This document shows, one piece after another, positions 44,835-52,885 of a stretch of 64,000 bases of DNA. Source of the DNA: Streptomyces sp. GSL17-111 (GTDB lineage: Bacteria > Actinomycetota > Actinomycetes > Streptomycetales > Streptomycetaceae); the NCBI RefSeq assembly GCF_037911585.1, contig NZ_JBAJNS010000001.1:1177001-1241000 (forward strand), written 5' to 3'. The notes below the pieces were generated by a model, which saw only the letters and a list, made by a program, of their open reading frames with translations, was not told the origin of the DNA and did not search any database. Both the position numbers and the translations under genes were made by a program. Every line of letters starts with the position of its first letter. The first letter of the stretch is position 1.

Positions 44835-45841
44835 GCGTCGGCCTCCGTCCGTTGGTGGTGGTGTCGGTCGCGGGGCCGGGAGGCACCCGCGCCGGCCGTG
44901 AACGCGTCGGCGAGGAAGTCCAGGACCTGGGTGCGGTACTCCTGCCGGTCGAACCGGATCGCGTTCATGTGCATCGCCGTCGGGGCGACCCACAGGTGCG
45001 CGCCGGGCAGCGTGCGGGCGACCTTGCCGACCTGCGCCGCGCTGACGACGGGGTCCTCGGCCCCGGCGACGAACATCAGCCGGGTCGGCACCCCGGTCAT
45101 GTCCGGGGGCCAGTTCCTGACCGCGAGCATGTGGAAGGCGAGCGTCCGGAACACCCGCCGGTAGGCGGTGAACGCGGCCCGGCGCCGCAGGTGCTCCGGC
45201 AGGCCGCCCCGGCGCAGGTCCGCGAAGCCCGCGAGGCCCGCCGGAATGTCGTGCATCGGCCCGCTGTCGCAGATGACGGCGCTCAGGGCGGGGGCGTCCG
45301 GCACGCTGAGCACCTGGAGGGAGGGCCAGGCCGAGAAGGAGAAGCCGAGCACCGCCAGCCCGCCACCGCCGACCTCGGGGTCGGCGGCCACCTCGCGCAG
45401 CACGTCGCGCAGGTCGCTGGTGTAGCGCCGGGCCATGCGGCTGAACCGCCGGTCCCCGCCGCTCTCGCCGTGGTTGCGCATGTCGTAGGCCACCACGTGG
45501 TAGCCGGCCCGGTGCAGCATCTCGATGTGGCTGAGCGTGCTGGACCTGGACCGCTCCACACCGTGGCAGATCACCACGGTGTGCGGCCCGTCCCCGGGGA
45601 TGACCCACGCTTCGAGGGTGAGGCGGTCCAGAGTGGTGGTGACCCGCATGCGCCGCATGGGCAGCCCCTTGTTCTCGGGGGTACGCCCGACCCGGCTCTG
45701 CGGGGGGTGGTACAGCTCGTAGGCGTGGCGCGCCCCGTGCAGCGCTCCGCGCAGCGCCGCCACGGGTGCCGTCAGCACCCGGAACAGGGCGCCCGGGGCC
45801 CCGGTGGCACGCTCGGCGTGCTGGGCTTCCGTGTCGTCCAT
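44831..45841 (-). CDS. Alpha/beta hydrolase, paralogue of the one at 37874
   Basis: This hydrolase of 336 residues has the oxyanion motif ICHGVE, the nucleophile elbow GFSFSAWPS near residue 165 and the triad region GAEDPVV and AMHMN. The N-terminal 60 residues contain a weak hydrophobic stretch. It shares DMRNHGES and ICDSGP with the paralogue. Its start shares a base with the enoyl-reductase stop, and its stop overlaps the GTG of the DsrF-like gene. The elbow's last Gly is Ser, as in the paralogue. The C-terminus is His/Arg-rich. Confidence 0.87.
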   Translation of the reverse strand: MDDTEAQHAERATGAPGALFRVLTAPVAALRGALHGARHAYELYHPPQSRVGRTPENKGLPMRRMRVTTTLDRLTLEAWVIPGDGPHTVVICHGVERSRSSTLSHIEMLHRAGYHVVAYDMRNHGESGGDRRFSRMARRYTSDLRDVLREVAADPEVGGGGLAVLGFSFSAWPSLQVLSVPDAPALSAVICDSGPMHDIPAGLAGFADLRRGGLPEHLRRRAAFTAYRRVFRTLAFHMLAVRNWPPDMTGVPTRLMFVAGAEDPVVSAAQVGKVARTLPGAHLWVAPTAMHMNAIRFDRQEYRTQVLDFLADAFTAGAGASRPRDRHHHQRTEADA

Positions 45842-46635
45842 CAGGCGGTGAGCACTTCCCCACCGTCAACGCCGATGACGTTGCCCGTGATCCAGGAGGA
45901 CTCGGTCCGCGAGAGGAGGAGCACCGCCTCGCCGACGTCCTCGGGCCGGGTGAGGCGCCCGTGCGGGTTGGTCCGCGTGGCGCGCTCCACCAGCTCCTCG
46001 TGTTCGGGGATGCGCTCCAGCGAGGGGGTGACCGTCACTCCGGCCCGCAGGGCGTTCACCGCGACGCCGCTGGGCGCGAGTTCCATCGCGAGCTGCCGGA
46101 CGTGCGACTCCAGCGCGCACTTGGCGGCGGAGACGGCGCCGTAGTTCGGCGAGACCTTGAGGTCGCCGGCGCTCGTCATCGCGTAGATCTTGGCGCCCTG
46201 GCGCAGCAGGCCGGCCGCGTACAGGTCCTGGGTCCAGTAGACGAGGGAGTGGGCCATCACGTCCAGCGTCATGTTCATCTGACGCTCCGAGACCCCGGGC
46301 GTCCCCTCCTCGGGGACGAAGGGCACGAGCGTGCCGAACGCCAGGGAGTGGACGAGGACGCGGATACCGCGCTCACCCGTCAGCTCGCGAAAGGCGGGCA
46401 CCAGTTCGGCGCGGGTGGCGGACCGTGCGGCGTTGGCGTTGTGGAAGTGCGCCTGGACCCCGAGGGAGCGCAACTCCTCGACCGCCACCTCCGCCTTCTC
46501 CTGGCCGCTGGCCGTGTCGAAGTGGACGCCGAGGATGTTCACCCCCTCGTGCGCGAGCCGTCGTGCCACCGCCAGGCCCATACCGCTGGAGACGCCCAGG
46601 ACGAGCGCCCAGGAACCGTCGAGAGGTGTTTCCAT
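45841..46635 (-). CDS. Enoyl-ACP reductase-like SDR (FabL type)
   Basis: This short-chain dehydrogenase of 264 residues has the cofactor motif VLGVSSGMGLAV and the active-site pair in NYGAVSAAKCALE. The spacing Y-x6-K is that of enoyl-ACP reductases FabI and FabL, not the Y-x3-K of ordinary ketoreductases. The C-terminal TGNVIGVDGGE is FabL-like, and the helix NPHGRLTRPEDV matches. It would reduce enoyl-ACP, so the locus can make saturated positions. The alternative, a ketoreductase, is less likely because of spacing. Confidence 0.87.
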   Translation of the reverse strand: METPLDGSWALVLGVSSGMGLAVARRLAHEGVNILGVHFDTASGQEKAEVAVEELRSLGVQAHFHNANAARSATRAELVPAFRELTGERGIRVLVHSLAFGTLVPFVPEEGTPGVSERQMNMTLDVMAHSLVYWTQDLYAAGLLRQGAKIYAMTSAGDLKVSPNYGAVSAAKCALESHVRQLAMELAPSGVAVNALRAGVTVTPSLERIPEHEELVERATRTNPHGRLTRPEDVGEAVLLLSRTESSWITGNVIGVDGGEVLTA

Positions 46636-46644
46636 GCTGTTCTC

Positions 46645-47643
46645 CTATGCCTCGTCCCGCGGCGTGGCCGGGGCTGCGTCGGTACGGTCGGGGGGTATGA
46701 CCCAGCAGAGGGCGACGTTGCCCTGGGCCGCCGCCGTGACGACGGCCGTGGGGCCGTCGGCCCCGGAGCCCAGCAGCCCCGCGATCTGCAGGAGCGGTTC
46801 CAGCGACCCGGCTCCCGCCGGGACGCGGCGCACGTCGGTCCCCAGGGCACCGACGACCGCTTCCGAGACCGGCGAGTCGTCGACGACGGCGACGACCGTC
46901 GCGTCGCGGAGCGCGAGCCCTCCGGGGCCCTCGCCGAGCAGCCGCTCGGCCCGTTCCCGGGCCTCGGGGGCGGGCGTCCCCGGCGGCAGGTAGCCCGAGC
47001 GCACCACGAGGTGGCCGAGGACGTCGCTCCCGCGTGCGGCCGCCTCCCGGGCGGGTTCCAGCACCAGGGCGACGGCACCCGCCTCGGAGTCGCGGGCGGC
47101 CGGGTCGAGGGGGGCGAGCGCCTCCTCGGTCGCGCCCGCCAGCAGCCAGTCCGCCCGGCCCAGCGTCACCGACCGGAGCCCGGTCTGGATCGCCTCCAGC
47201 CCGGCGACCCGGGGGCTGGTGAGCGTCAGGTTGAAGCCCTGGAGGCCGTGTTCCATGGCCATCCGGCTGCCGAAGAGGTTGATCGAGAAGAACGGTGCCG
47301 TCGCCGGGCTCAGGTCGGTGGCGCTGGTGGTGGTGATCGTCGTGTCCATCGCCGCGTGCAGCGCCTCGGCGGCGCTGTTGGTCCCCACGGCGGCCCCCCG
47401 GCTCTCCGGGGGTACGTGGTCGAGGCCGCCGCCCGCCTCCAGCGCGCGGTTGGACGCGGCCAGGAAGTACTGCGCGGCGGTCGGCAGGTACTTGTAGCCC
47501 CGGCGCCCGAGGTGGGTGCGGTGGTCGAACCAGCCCTCCGGGGAGGCGGTCCGCTCCCGAGCGGCGGCGGAACCGTCGAAGCCGCGCGGGCTCACGACGC
47601 CGATGCCGGTCACGGCCACACGGGTGGCGTCAAGGGCGGTCAT
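46645..47643 (-). CDS. Chain-length-factor-like protein (Cys replaced by Arg)
   Basis: This KS-like protein of 332 residues begins RVAVTGIGVVSPRGF. At the KS active site it reads LTSPRVAGLEAI, so Cys is Arg. HGTGT is missing. It directly follows, and overlaps by ATGA, the intact KS at 47640, the arrangement of KS/CLF pairs. It is shorter than a normal CLF of about 400 residues. It would set chain length or stabilise the KS. Confidence 0.87.
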   Translation of the reverse strand: MTALDATRVAVTGIGVVSPRGFDGSAAARERTASPEGWFDHRTHLGRRGYKYLPTAAQYFLAASNRALEAGGGLDHVPPESRGAAVGTNSAAEALHAAMDTTITTTSATDLSPATAPFFSINLFGSRMAMEHGLQGFNLTLTSPRVAGLEAIQTGLRSVTLGRADWLLAGATEEALAPLDPAARDSEAGAVALVLEPAREAAARGSDVLGHLVVRSGYLPPGTPAPEARERAERLLGEGPGGLALRDATVVAVVDDSPVSEAVVGALGTDVRRVPAGAGSLEPLLQIAGLLGSGADGPTAVVTAAAQGNVALCWVIPPDRTDAAPATPRDEA

Positions 47644-48824
47644 GCGCCGGCCTCCTGCATCACGAGAGAGACGTTGTTGCCGCCGAACGCGTAGGCGTTG
47701 ACCATGACGGCCGACGTGGCCAGTGCGGTCGCCTCCTCCGGGAGGCTGACCCGGCACTCGGGGTCGGGATCGGTCCGCGGAACGTTCGGCGGAACCGTTC
47801 CGTTGCGCACGATCAGCGCGGCCGACAGGGCCGCCAGCGCTCCCGCCGCGCCGCCCGTGTGGCCGATCAGCGACTTGAGGCTGTACAGGGGCCGCTCCTC
47901 GGCGGCCGTCCCGAGCAGCCCGGCCAGCGCCCGGCTCTCCACGGTGTCGTTGATGAGCGTGCCGGTGCCGTGCGGCACCACGCACCCCAGCTCGGCGGGG
48001 CCGATGCCCGCCTCGGTGAGTGCGTGGCGCATCGCCCGGGTGATCTGCACGCCCTCCGGCTCGATGGCCGTCGTGTGGTGCGCGTCGCAGCTCCAGCCGG
48101 CTCCGGCCAGCCGCGCGTACACCGTGGCGGCGGACCGCTTCCGGGCGTGCGCGGCGGACTCCAGGACGAGCGCCGCGGCGCCCTCCCCGAAGACCGTCCC
48201 CGCACGCTTGGCGTCGAACGGCCGGCAGGTGTCCGGGTCGACGGCGCCCAGCCGGTTGAAGCATCCGAGGGCCACCCGGGAGTACGCCTCGGCGCCACCG
48301 GCGATCACGACGTCCGCCTCCCCGGAGCGGATCAGGTCCGCCCCGAGGGACAGGGCGAAGCCGCTCGCCGCGCAGGCGTTGCTGACGCTCGTGTTCGGCC
48401 CCGCGGCGCCGACCAGCTCGCCGACGGCGGAGGCGACGCTGAACGTGGCGTTCCAGCGGTCCTGCTCCGGGTGTCCGTCGGTCCGCCACTGCTCGTGCAG
48501 CCCGGCGTCACCCATCCCGGTCCCGATGACCACGGCGGTCCGCCACGGGTCGTTGCCCGTCAGCCCCGCGTCGGCCATGGCCTGCCGCGTGACGTCGAGC
48601 GCGAACCGCGACGCGAGCCCCAGCGGCTGCCCGTCCAACGCCTCCACCGGAGCGGGGACGTCGGCGTCGGGCACCGCGTACATGTGCGGGATGTCCATGT
48701 GCGCGTGGGGGTCGGTGACCTTCCGCGGCGCGCTGACGGCCCGGTTCATGCCGTCCCAGAAGGCGTTCAGGCCCGATCCCAGACATGAGATGACGCCCAG
48801 TCCGGTGATGAGTACGTCGTCCAT
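47640..48824 (-). CDS. Ketosynthase (KS alpha), paired with the following CLF-like gene
   Basis: This KS of 394 residues has an intact triad: Cys in NACAASGFAL near residue 158, His in PHGTGTLIND, and Lys/His in KSLIGHTGGAAGA. The C-terminal NAYAFGGNNVSL is typical of FabF/KSII. It begins with ATG at 48824, 44 bp after the stop of the double-hotdog gene (48868). It forms a pair with the overlapping CLF-like gene. Confidence 0.95.
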   Translation of the reverse strand: MDDVLITGLGVISCLGSGLNAFWDGMNRAVSAPRKVTDPHAHMDIPHMYAVPDADVPAPVEALDGQPLGLASRFALDVTRQAMADAGLTGNDPWRTAVVIGTGMGDAGLHEQWRTDGHPEQDRWNATFSVASAVGELVGAAGPNTSVSNACAASGFALSLGADLIRSGEADVVIAGGAEAYSRVALGCFNRLGAVDPDTCRPFDAKRAGTVFGEGAAALVLESAAHARKRSAATVYARLAGAGWSCDAHHTTAIEPEGVQITRAMRHALTEAGIGPAELGCVVPHGTGTLINDTVESRALAGLLGTAAEERPLYSLKSLIGHTGGAAGALAALSAALIVRNGTVPPNVPRTDPDPECRVSLPEEATALATSAVMVNAYAFGGNNVSLVMQEAGA

Positions 48825-48867
48825 TCGTCTCTCCAGGTGCCGTTCGACGTCCGCGGAACTCCCTCGC

Positions 48868-49902
48868 TCAGCTCTGGGCCGGTCCGCCCTTGAAGGCGTT
48901 CACGACGCGCTCGTCGAAGTTGACCAGCGACCAGTCCTTGCGGTTCTCGATCACCGCGTAGCCGTGGGTGATCCGGCCCGTCTCGGTCTGCACCAGCCGA
49001 CCGTCGCGGACGACGTAGCAGTCCATGCGGGAGGTGTAGGTGAAGTCCTTGAACACCTCTTCCACGGTGTAGACGGTGTAGAGGTCCTCCTCCATCAGGG
49101 CCTCGTCGAGGATCTGCACCCGCGAGTGCGGGACGACGGGGATCCACCGCCGGTCGTCGAGGAGCGTCTTGATGGAGATGCCGCGGTCGGCGAGGAACAG
49201 GTCGACGACCTCCTCCATCTGCCGCAGGTAGCCCGACATCTGCAGGCGCTCCGTGAAGTGGCAGTAGGGGTAGGGGATGCGCCACTTCCACCCGAACGCG
49301 TTCTCGCCCTGGGTGAGCTGGGCGAGGACCGGGTCGTCGGAGACGGTGGTGCCACGGCCCTGGGCCAGGGACGTGTTGTCCGCCGGGGTGACGGACACGC
49401 TCGGGGCGTCGGCGGTCTCCAGGTGGGCGCCGAGCCGGGGCACGACGAAGCGGCCCAGGAGCGCCGGCGGCTCGTCGGCGTTCTGGAGGTAGCCGTCGGG
49501 GCGCAGGGACACCTTGACCTTGGAGGTGACGGCCTTCACCGGCTCCCCGTCGCGCTCGACGGTCACCGTCACGCGGAAGCCGATGACGCGGTCGTCCTCC
49601 TTGGTGTGGGGCACGACCTCCGCCTGGGCCGTGTCGTCCATGTGGAAGGCGTGCAGGATGCGCGTGTCGAGGTCGACGATGTCCAGCCCGAGCCCGAACT
49701 CCTCGTACAGCCCGCGCGCCGGGAGGCCGGCCGTGCGGAAGTGGTCGAGGACGGCCTCCTCCACCATGTAGTTGACGTGCTTGAAACCGATCCAGGTGCA
49801 GATGTTGGAGCCCTCGTAGCGAGGACGGACGGTCACCGTGGACGTCGTCTCCAGCAGGGCCTTCAGGCCCGTGGTCAAGGCGGTGTCGGTCAGTGCGGTC
49901 AT
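48868..49902 (-). CDS. Double-hotdog thioesterase-like protein
   Basis: This protein of 344 residues appears to have two hotdog-fold repeats. The first (about 25-140) contains TWIGFKHVNYMVEEAVLDHFRTAG and FGLGLDIVDLDTRI, similar to 4HBT-type thioesterases. The second (about 190-340) contains TERLQMSGYLRQMEEVVDLFLADRGI and TYTSRMDCYVVRDG. A role in chain release or as a dehydratase-like hotdog is possible. Its ATG overlaps the hydrolase stop by one base. No catalytic residue can be fixed with confidence. Confidence 0.8.
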   Translation of the reverse strand: MTALTDTALTTGLKALLETTSTVTVRPRYEGSNICTWIGFKHVNYMVEEAVLDHFRTAGLPARGLYEEFGLGLDIVDLDTRILHAFHMDDTAQAEVVPHTKEDDRVIGFRVTVTVERDGEPVKAVTSKVKVSLRPDGYLQNADEPPALLGRFVVPRLGAHLETADAPSVSVTPADNTSLAQGRGTTVSDDPVLAQLTQGENAFGWKWRIPYPYCHFTERLQMSGYLRQMEEVVDLFLADRGISIKTLLDDRRWIPVVPHSRVQILDEALMEEDLYTVYTVEEVFKDFTYTSRMDCYVVRDGRLVQTETGRITHGYAVIENRKDWSLVNFDERVVNAFKGGPAQS

Positions 49903-50753
49903 CAGTTGTACTCCAGAGCTGACAGGTGTCCCGGCCGGGCCGGGACACTGACGTCGTGTATGAGTGCGTTGGTCAGGTCGGCGAAGACCTCGGGCCGCTC
50001 CACCATGGAGAAGTGGCCGGTGTCGTCCAGGACGTGCACCGAGGCGTCCAGCAGCGCCTCGCCCAGCGCGAGCGCGTCCCGGGGGAAGGCCGCGAAGTCG
50101 TCGGCCCCCGCGATGATCCGGACGGGCAGGCGCATGGCCTGCGTGCGCAGGGTGGGCGTCTTCAGGTAGGTGTCGAAGAAGCGCATCCAGCCGTGGCAGC
50201 CGACGCGGTCCCGGACCTTCAGCGCCATGAGGTGCTGGACGTCCTCGGAGAGCCGGCCCGCCGAGCGGACGCGCACACCGTCCTCGAGGATCTTGTCGAA
50301 GTGGTTGAGGTAGTAGGAGATCGTGTCCCAGGCGAAGTCCTCCGCCGCCGCCCGGTAGAAGGGCGAGGCGAGCACGACCCCGCGCGGGGACGCGACGTCC
50401 GCGTCCGGCGCGTCGCACCGGGCGTCGAGCCAGCCCAGGAGGGCGCCCGCCCCGAAGGAGTGCGCGACGACGACGTCGGGACCGCCGGGGACCGCGCGGA
50501 TCGCCCGGTCCGCCCAGGTGGCCGGCGCGGGCTCCCACCAGCCGTCCACTCCGGCGCCGCGCCAGGGCAGGTCCGCCGTCCACACCTCGCACGCCGGGTC
50601 CAGCAGCGGGAGGAGCGCCTCCCAGGAGCTGGAGCTGCTCGCCAGGCCGTGGAGCAGCAGGACGCGCGGTGCGTCCTGCGTCCCGGCAGCGGCGGCCCGG
50701 GCCCGTCGCACGACGACGGGTGCGTCCTCGGGGACCGGCGGACCCGCGCTCAT
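49902..50753 (-). CDS. Alpha/beta hydrolase (third of the cluster)
   Basis: This hydrolase of 283 residues has LLLHGLASSSSSWE, a nucleophile elbow AHSFGAGAL near residue 95, AGADDFAAF and DTGHFSM. It is of the general alpha/beta hydrolase fold and not a close paralogue of the other two. The length and motif set fit esterase, thioesterase or haloperoxidase-like enzymes. It overlaps the CLF-like gene by four bases (ATGA). It could release or edit acyl chains. Confidence 0.88.
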   Translation of the reverse strand: MSAGPPVPEDAPVVVRRARAAAAGTQDAPRVLLLHGLASSSSSWEALLPLLDPACEVWTADLPWRGAGVDGWWEPAPATWADRAIRAVPGGPDVVVAHSFGAGALLGWLDARCDAPDADVASPRGVVLASPFYRAAAEDFAWDTISYYLNHFDKILEDGVRVRSAGRLSEDVQHLMALKVRDRVGCHGWMRFFDTYLKTPTLRTQAMRLPVRIIAGADDFAAFPRDALALGEALLDASVHVLDDTGHFSMVERPEVFADLTNALIHDVSVPARPGHLSALEYN

Positions 50754-51712
50754 GCGTCGCCCTTCACCGCTCGCAACACCAGGCCGGCCACCGCGTCGGA
50801 GCTGTCGTCGCCGTTGGTGAGCAGGGCGACGCCGAGGCCGTTCCCGGCGAAGCCGCCCACCGCGGCGGCGCACTGGGCGACGCCCAGGGCACCGGACGCG
50901 TGGCCGATGTTCCGGCTCAGATCGTGCCGGGCGAGGCCGTGCGTCGCGGGGACGGGCAGCTCGGCGTCGAAGCCCTGCGGGGTGAACCAGACGTCGGCCC
51001 CGGTGTCGTCGGGCAGCAGCGCCGCGACGCACTCGGCCACCGACCCGCCGCGGGTGTACGCGCCGAGCTCGGCCAGCGGGACGACGCCTCGCTCGCGGGC
51101 GTCCTCCGCCCGCTCCAGGACGACGGCGACGGCACCGTCCAGCACGTCCTGACCCGCGTGGCCGGTCAGTGCGTCGGTCACCTCGTTGTGGGTCTCCACA
51201 CCGATGACGACCGTGCGGGCCGCGCGGCCGGAGGCGATGAGGCTCGCACCCCACCGCACCGCGTCCAGGCCGCTCGTGACGCCGTTGCACAGCATGAGGT
51301 TCGGCCCGCGCAGGGCGAACCTGATGGCGACGGACGACGCCACCACGTTGCTGGACGCGTTGGGCAGGCCCATCGGGCTGATCCCGTCGACCGACTGCTC
51401 GGCGATCTCGGCGGCCGTCCGGCAGACGGTGTCGAGGTTGCCGAGGTTGGAGCTGGCCACGACGGCCGTGGAGGCGCCGAGCGCGCACGTCTCCGACTCC
51501 TCGGTGATCAGCCGGGCCTCCCGCAGGGCGTCCCGCGCGGCGGCGAGGGCCAGCTGGGTGGCCCGGTCCTTGTAGCGCAGCCCCTTGCGGCCGATCCGCT
51601 CCGCCGGGGAGACGGCGTCGGCGCCGGGCTCGGTGCGGAGCAGGTCCGCGGCCTCCGTCACCCCGGGCAGGGCCAGGCCGATGCCCGTGACGTGCACACC
51701 GTTCGCGCTCAT
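50750..51712 (-). CDS. Chain-length-factor-like protein (Cys replaced by Val)
   Basis: This KS-like protein of 320 residues reads GPNLMLCNGVTSGLDAV at the active-site position; by alignment of xxSG the Cys is Val, although a Cys lies three residues before it. It has no HGTGT. It overlaps the intact KS at 51709 by four bases and is presumably its partner. It keeps LSRNIGHASGAL, similar to the KxxxGH block. It is shorter than typical CLFs. Confidence 0.85.
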   Translation of the reverse strand: MSANGVHVTGIGLALPGVTEAADLLRTEPGADAVSPAERIGRKGLRYKDRATQLALAAARDALREARLITEESETCALGASTAVVASSNLGNLDTVCRTAAEIAEQSVDGISPMGLPNASSNVVASSVAIRFALRGPNLMLCNGVTSGLDAVRWGASLIASGRAARTVVIGVETHNEVTDALTGHAGQDVLDGAVAVVLERAEDARERGVVPLAELGAYTRGGSVAECVAALLPDDTGADVWFTPQGFDAELPVPATHGLARHDLSRNIGHASGALGVAQCAAAVGGFAGNGLGVALLTNGDDSSDAVAGLVLRAVKGDA

Positions 51713-52854
51713 GCGTCCGTCCTCTCCACGATCGCGACCGTGTTGACGCCGCCGAAGCCGAAGGCGTCCACCTGCGCCAGCGTCAGGCCGGGCGCGTGCA
51801 GGGCCTCGTCGCGGACGAAGCGGAACCGGTCGGCCTCCGGTACGGGCTCCTTCAGGCCGACGGTGGCCGGCACGCGGCCGGTCGCCATGGCCCGCAGCGC
51901 GACGATCAGGCTGAGCAGCCCCGACCCTCCGGAGGTGTGCCCGGTCATCGACTTCAGAGCGGTCATCAGCGGAACGTCGGCGTCGCTCCCGAACGCGGCG
52001 GAGATGGCGGTCGCCTCCGTCTCGTCGTTGAGCAGCGTCCCTGTGCCGTGCAGCATGACCAGGTCGATGTCGACGGGCTTGACGCCCGCCTGGTCGTGCG
52101 CGGCGCGGACCGCCTCGGTGATGCCGGCGGCGTCCGGTGCGGTGACGTGGTGGGCGTCGCAGTTGACGCTGACGGCACGCAGCCGGCCGAGCGAGGTGCC
52201 CGCCTCGTCGGCGGACTCCCGGCGCAGCACCACCGCCGCCGCGCCCTCGCCCATCAGCACGCCCTTGCGGTCGCGGTCGAAGGGCTGCACCTGCCGCGGC
52301 GGCTCCATGTGCACCCGGTCCAGCAGCCCGTGCATGCTCTCGGTGAGCGTGTCCACTCCGGCGACGATCACGTGGTCGGCCTCACCGGCGTGCAGCATGT
52401 CGGCACCCAGCGCCAGAGCGTGCAGCGAGGCGGAGCAGGCGTTGGAGAACGTGTAGCTCTGGACGGTGCCGAACCGTTCCCGCAGCGCGGTGCCGAAGTG
52501 CAGCCGGTCGATGCTGAAGTCGGCACCGTCCCGCCAGCCCAGCTCGGCCGACCGCAGCTCGCGCAGACCGGTGCCCACCAGGACGGGCACGTCCCGCAGG
52601 TCCTGGTCGATGCCGGCCTGCCGCGCCGCCTCCTCGACGACGTGCAGCAGCCACCGGGTCGCCCGGTACGGCTCGTCGGCGCCGGGCTCCGGCCGGTCGT
52701 CGATCTCGTAGGCGTGCCGGGCCCGGTACCGCTCCCGGTCGAACCCGCGCAGCTCGGCCAGACCGCTGCGCCCCTCGCACAGGGCGTCGAAGACCTCGTC
52801 CACACCGGAGCCGATGCTGGCCATCGCCCCGGCGCCGGTCACCAGGACGCTCAT
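51709..52854 (-). CDS. Ketosynthase (KS alpha), paired with the following CLF-like gene
   Basis: This KS of 381 residues keeps Cys in SNACSASLHAL near residue 141, His in LHGTGTLLND and LKSMTGHTSGGSG. It ends with DAFGFGGVNTVAI. It lies 31 bp downstream of the FabF-like KS gene. Together with the CLF-like gene it forms the second KS/CLF pair. Confidence 0.95.
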   Translation of the reverse strand: MSVLVTGAGAMASIGSGVDEVFDALCEGRSGLAELRGFDRERYRARHAYEIDDRPEPGADEPYRATRWLLHVVEEAARQAGIDQDLRDVPVLVGTGLRELRSAELGWRDGADFSIDRLHFGTALRERFGTVQSYTFSNACSASLHALALGADMLHAGEADHVIVAGVDTLTESMHGLLDRVHMEPPRQVQPFDRDRKGVLMGEGAAAVVLRRESADEAGTSLGRLRAVSVNCDAHHVTAPDAAGITEAVRAAHDQAGVKPVDIDLVMLHGTGTLLNDETEATAISAAFGSDADVPLMTALKSMTGHTSGGSGLLSLIVALRAMATGRVPATVGLKEPVPEADRFRFVRDEALHAPGLTLAQVDAFGFGGVNTVAIVERTDA

Positions 52855-52885
52855 GACACTCCTCCCGGGAGTGCGCGGCGCACGT

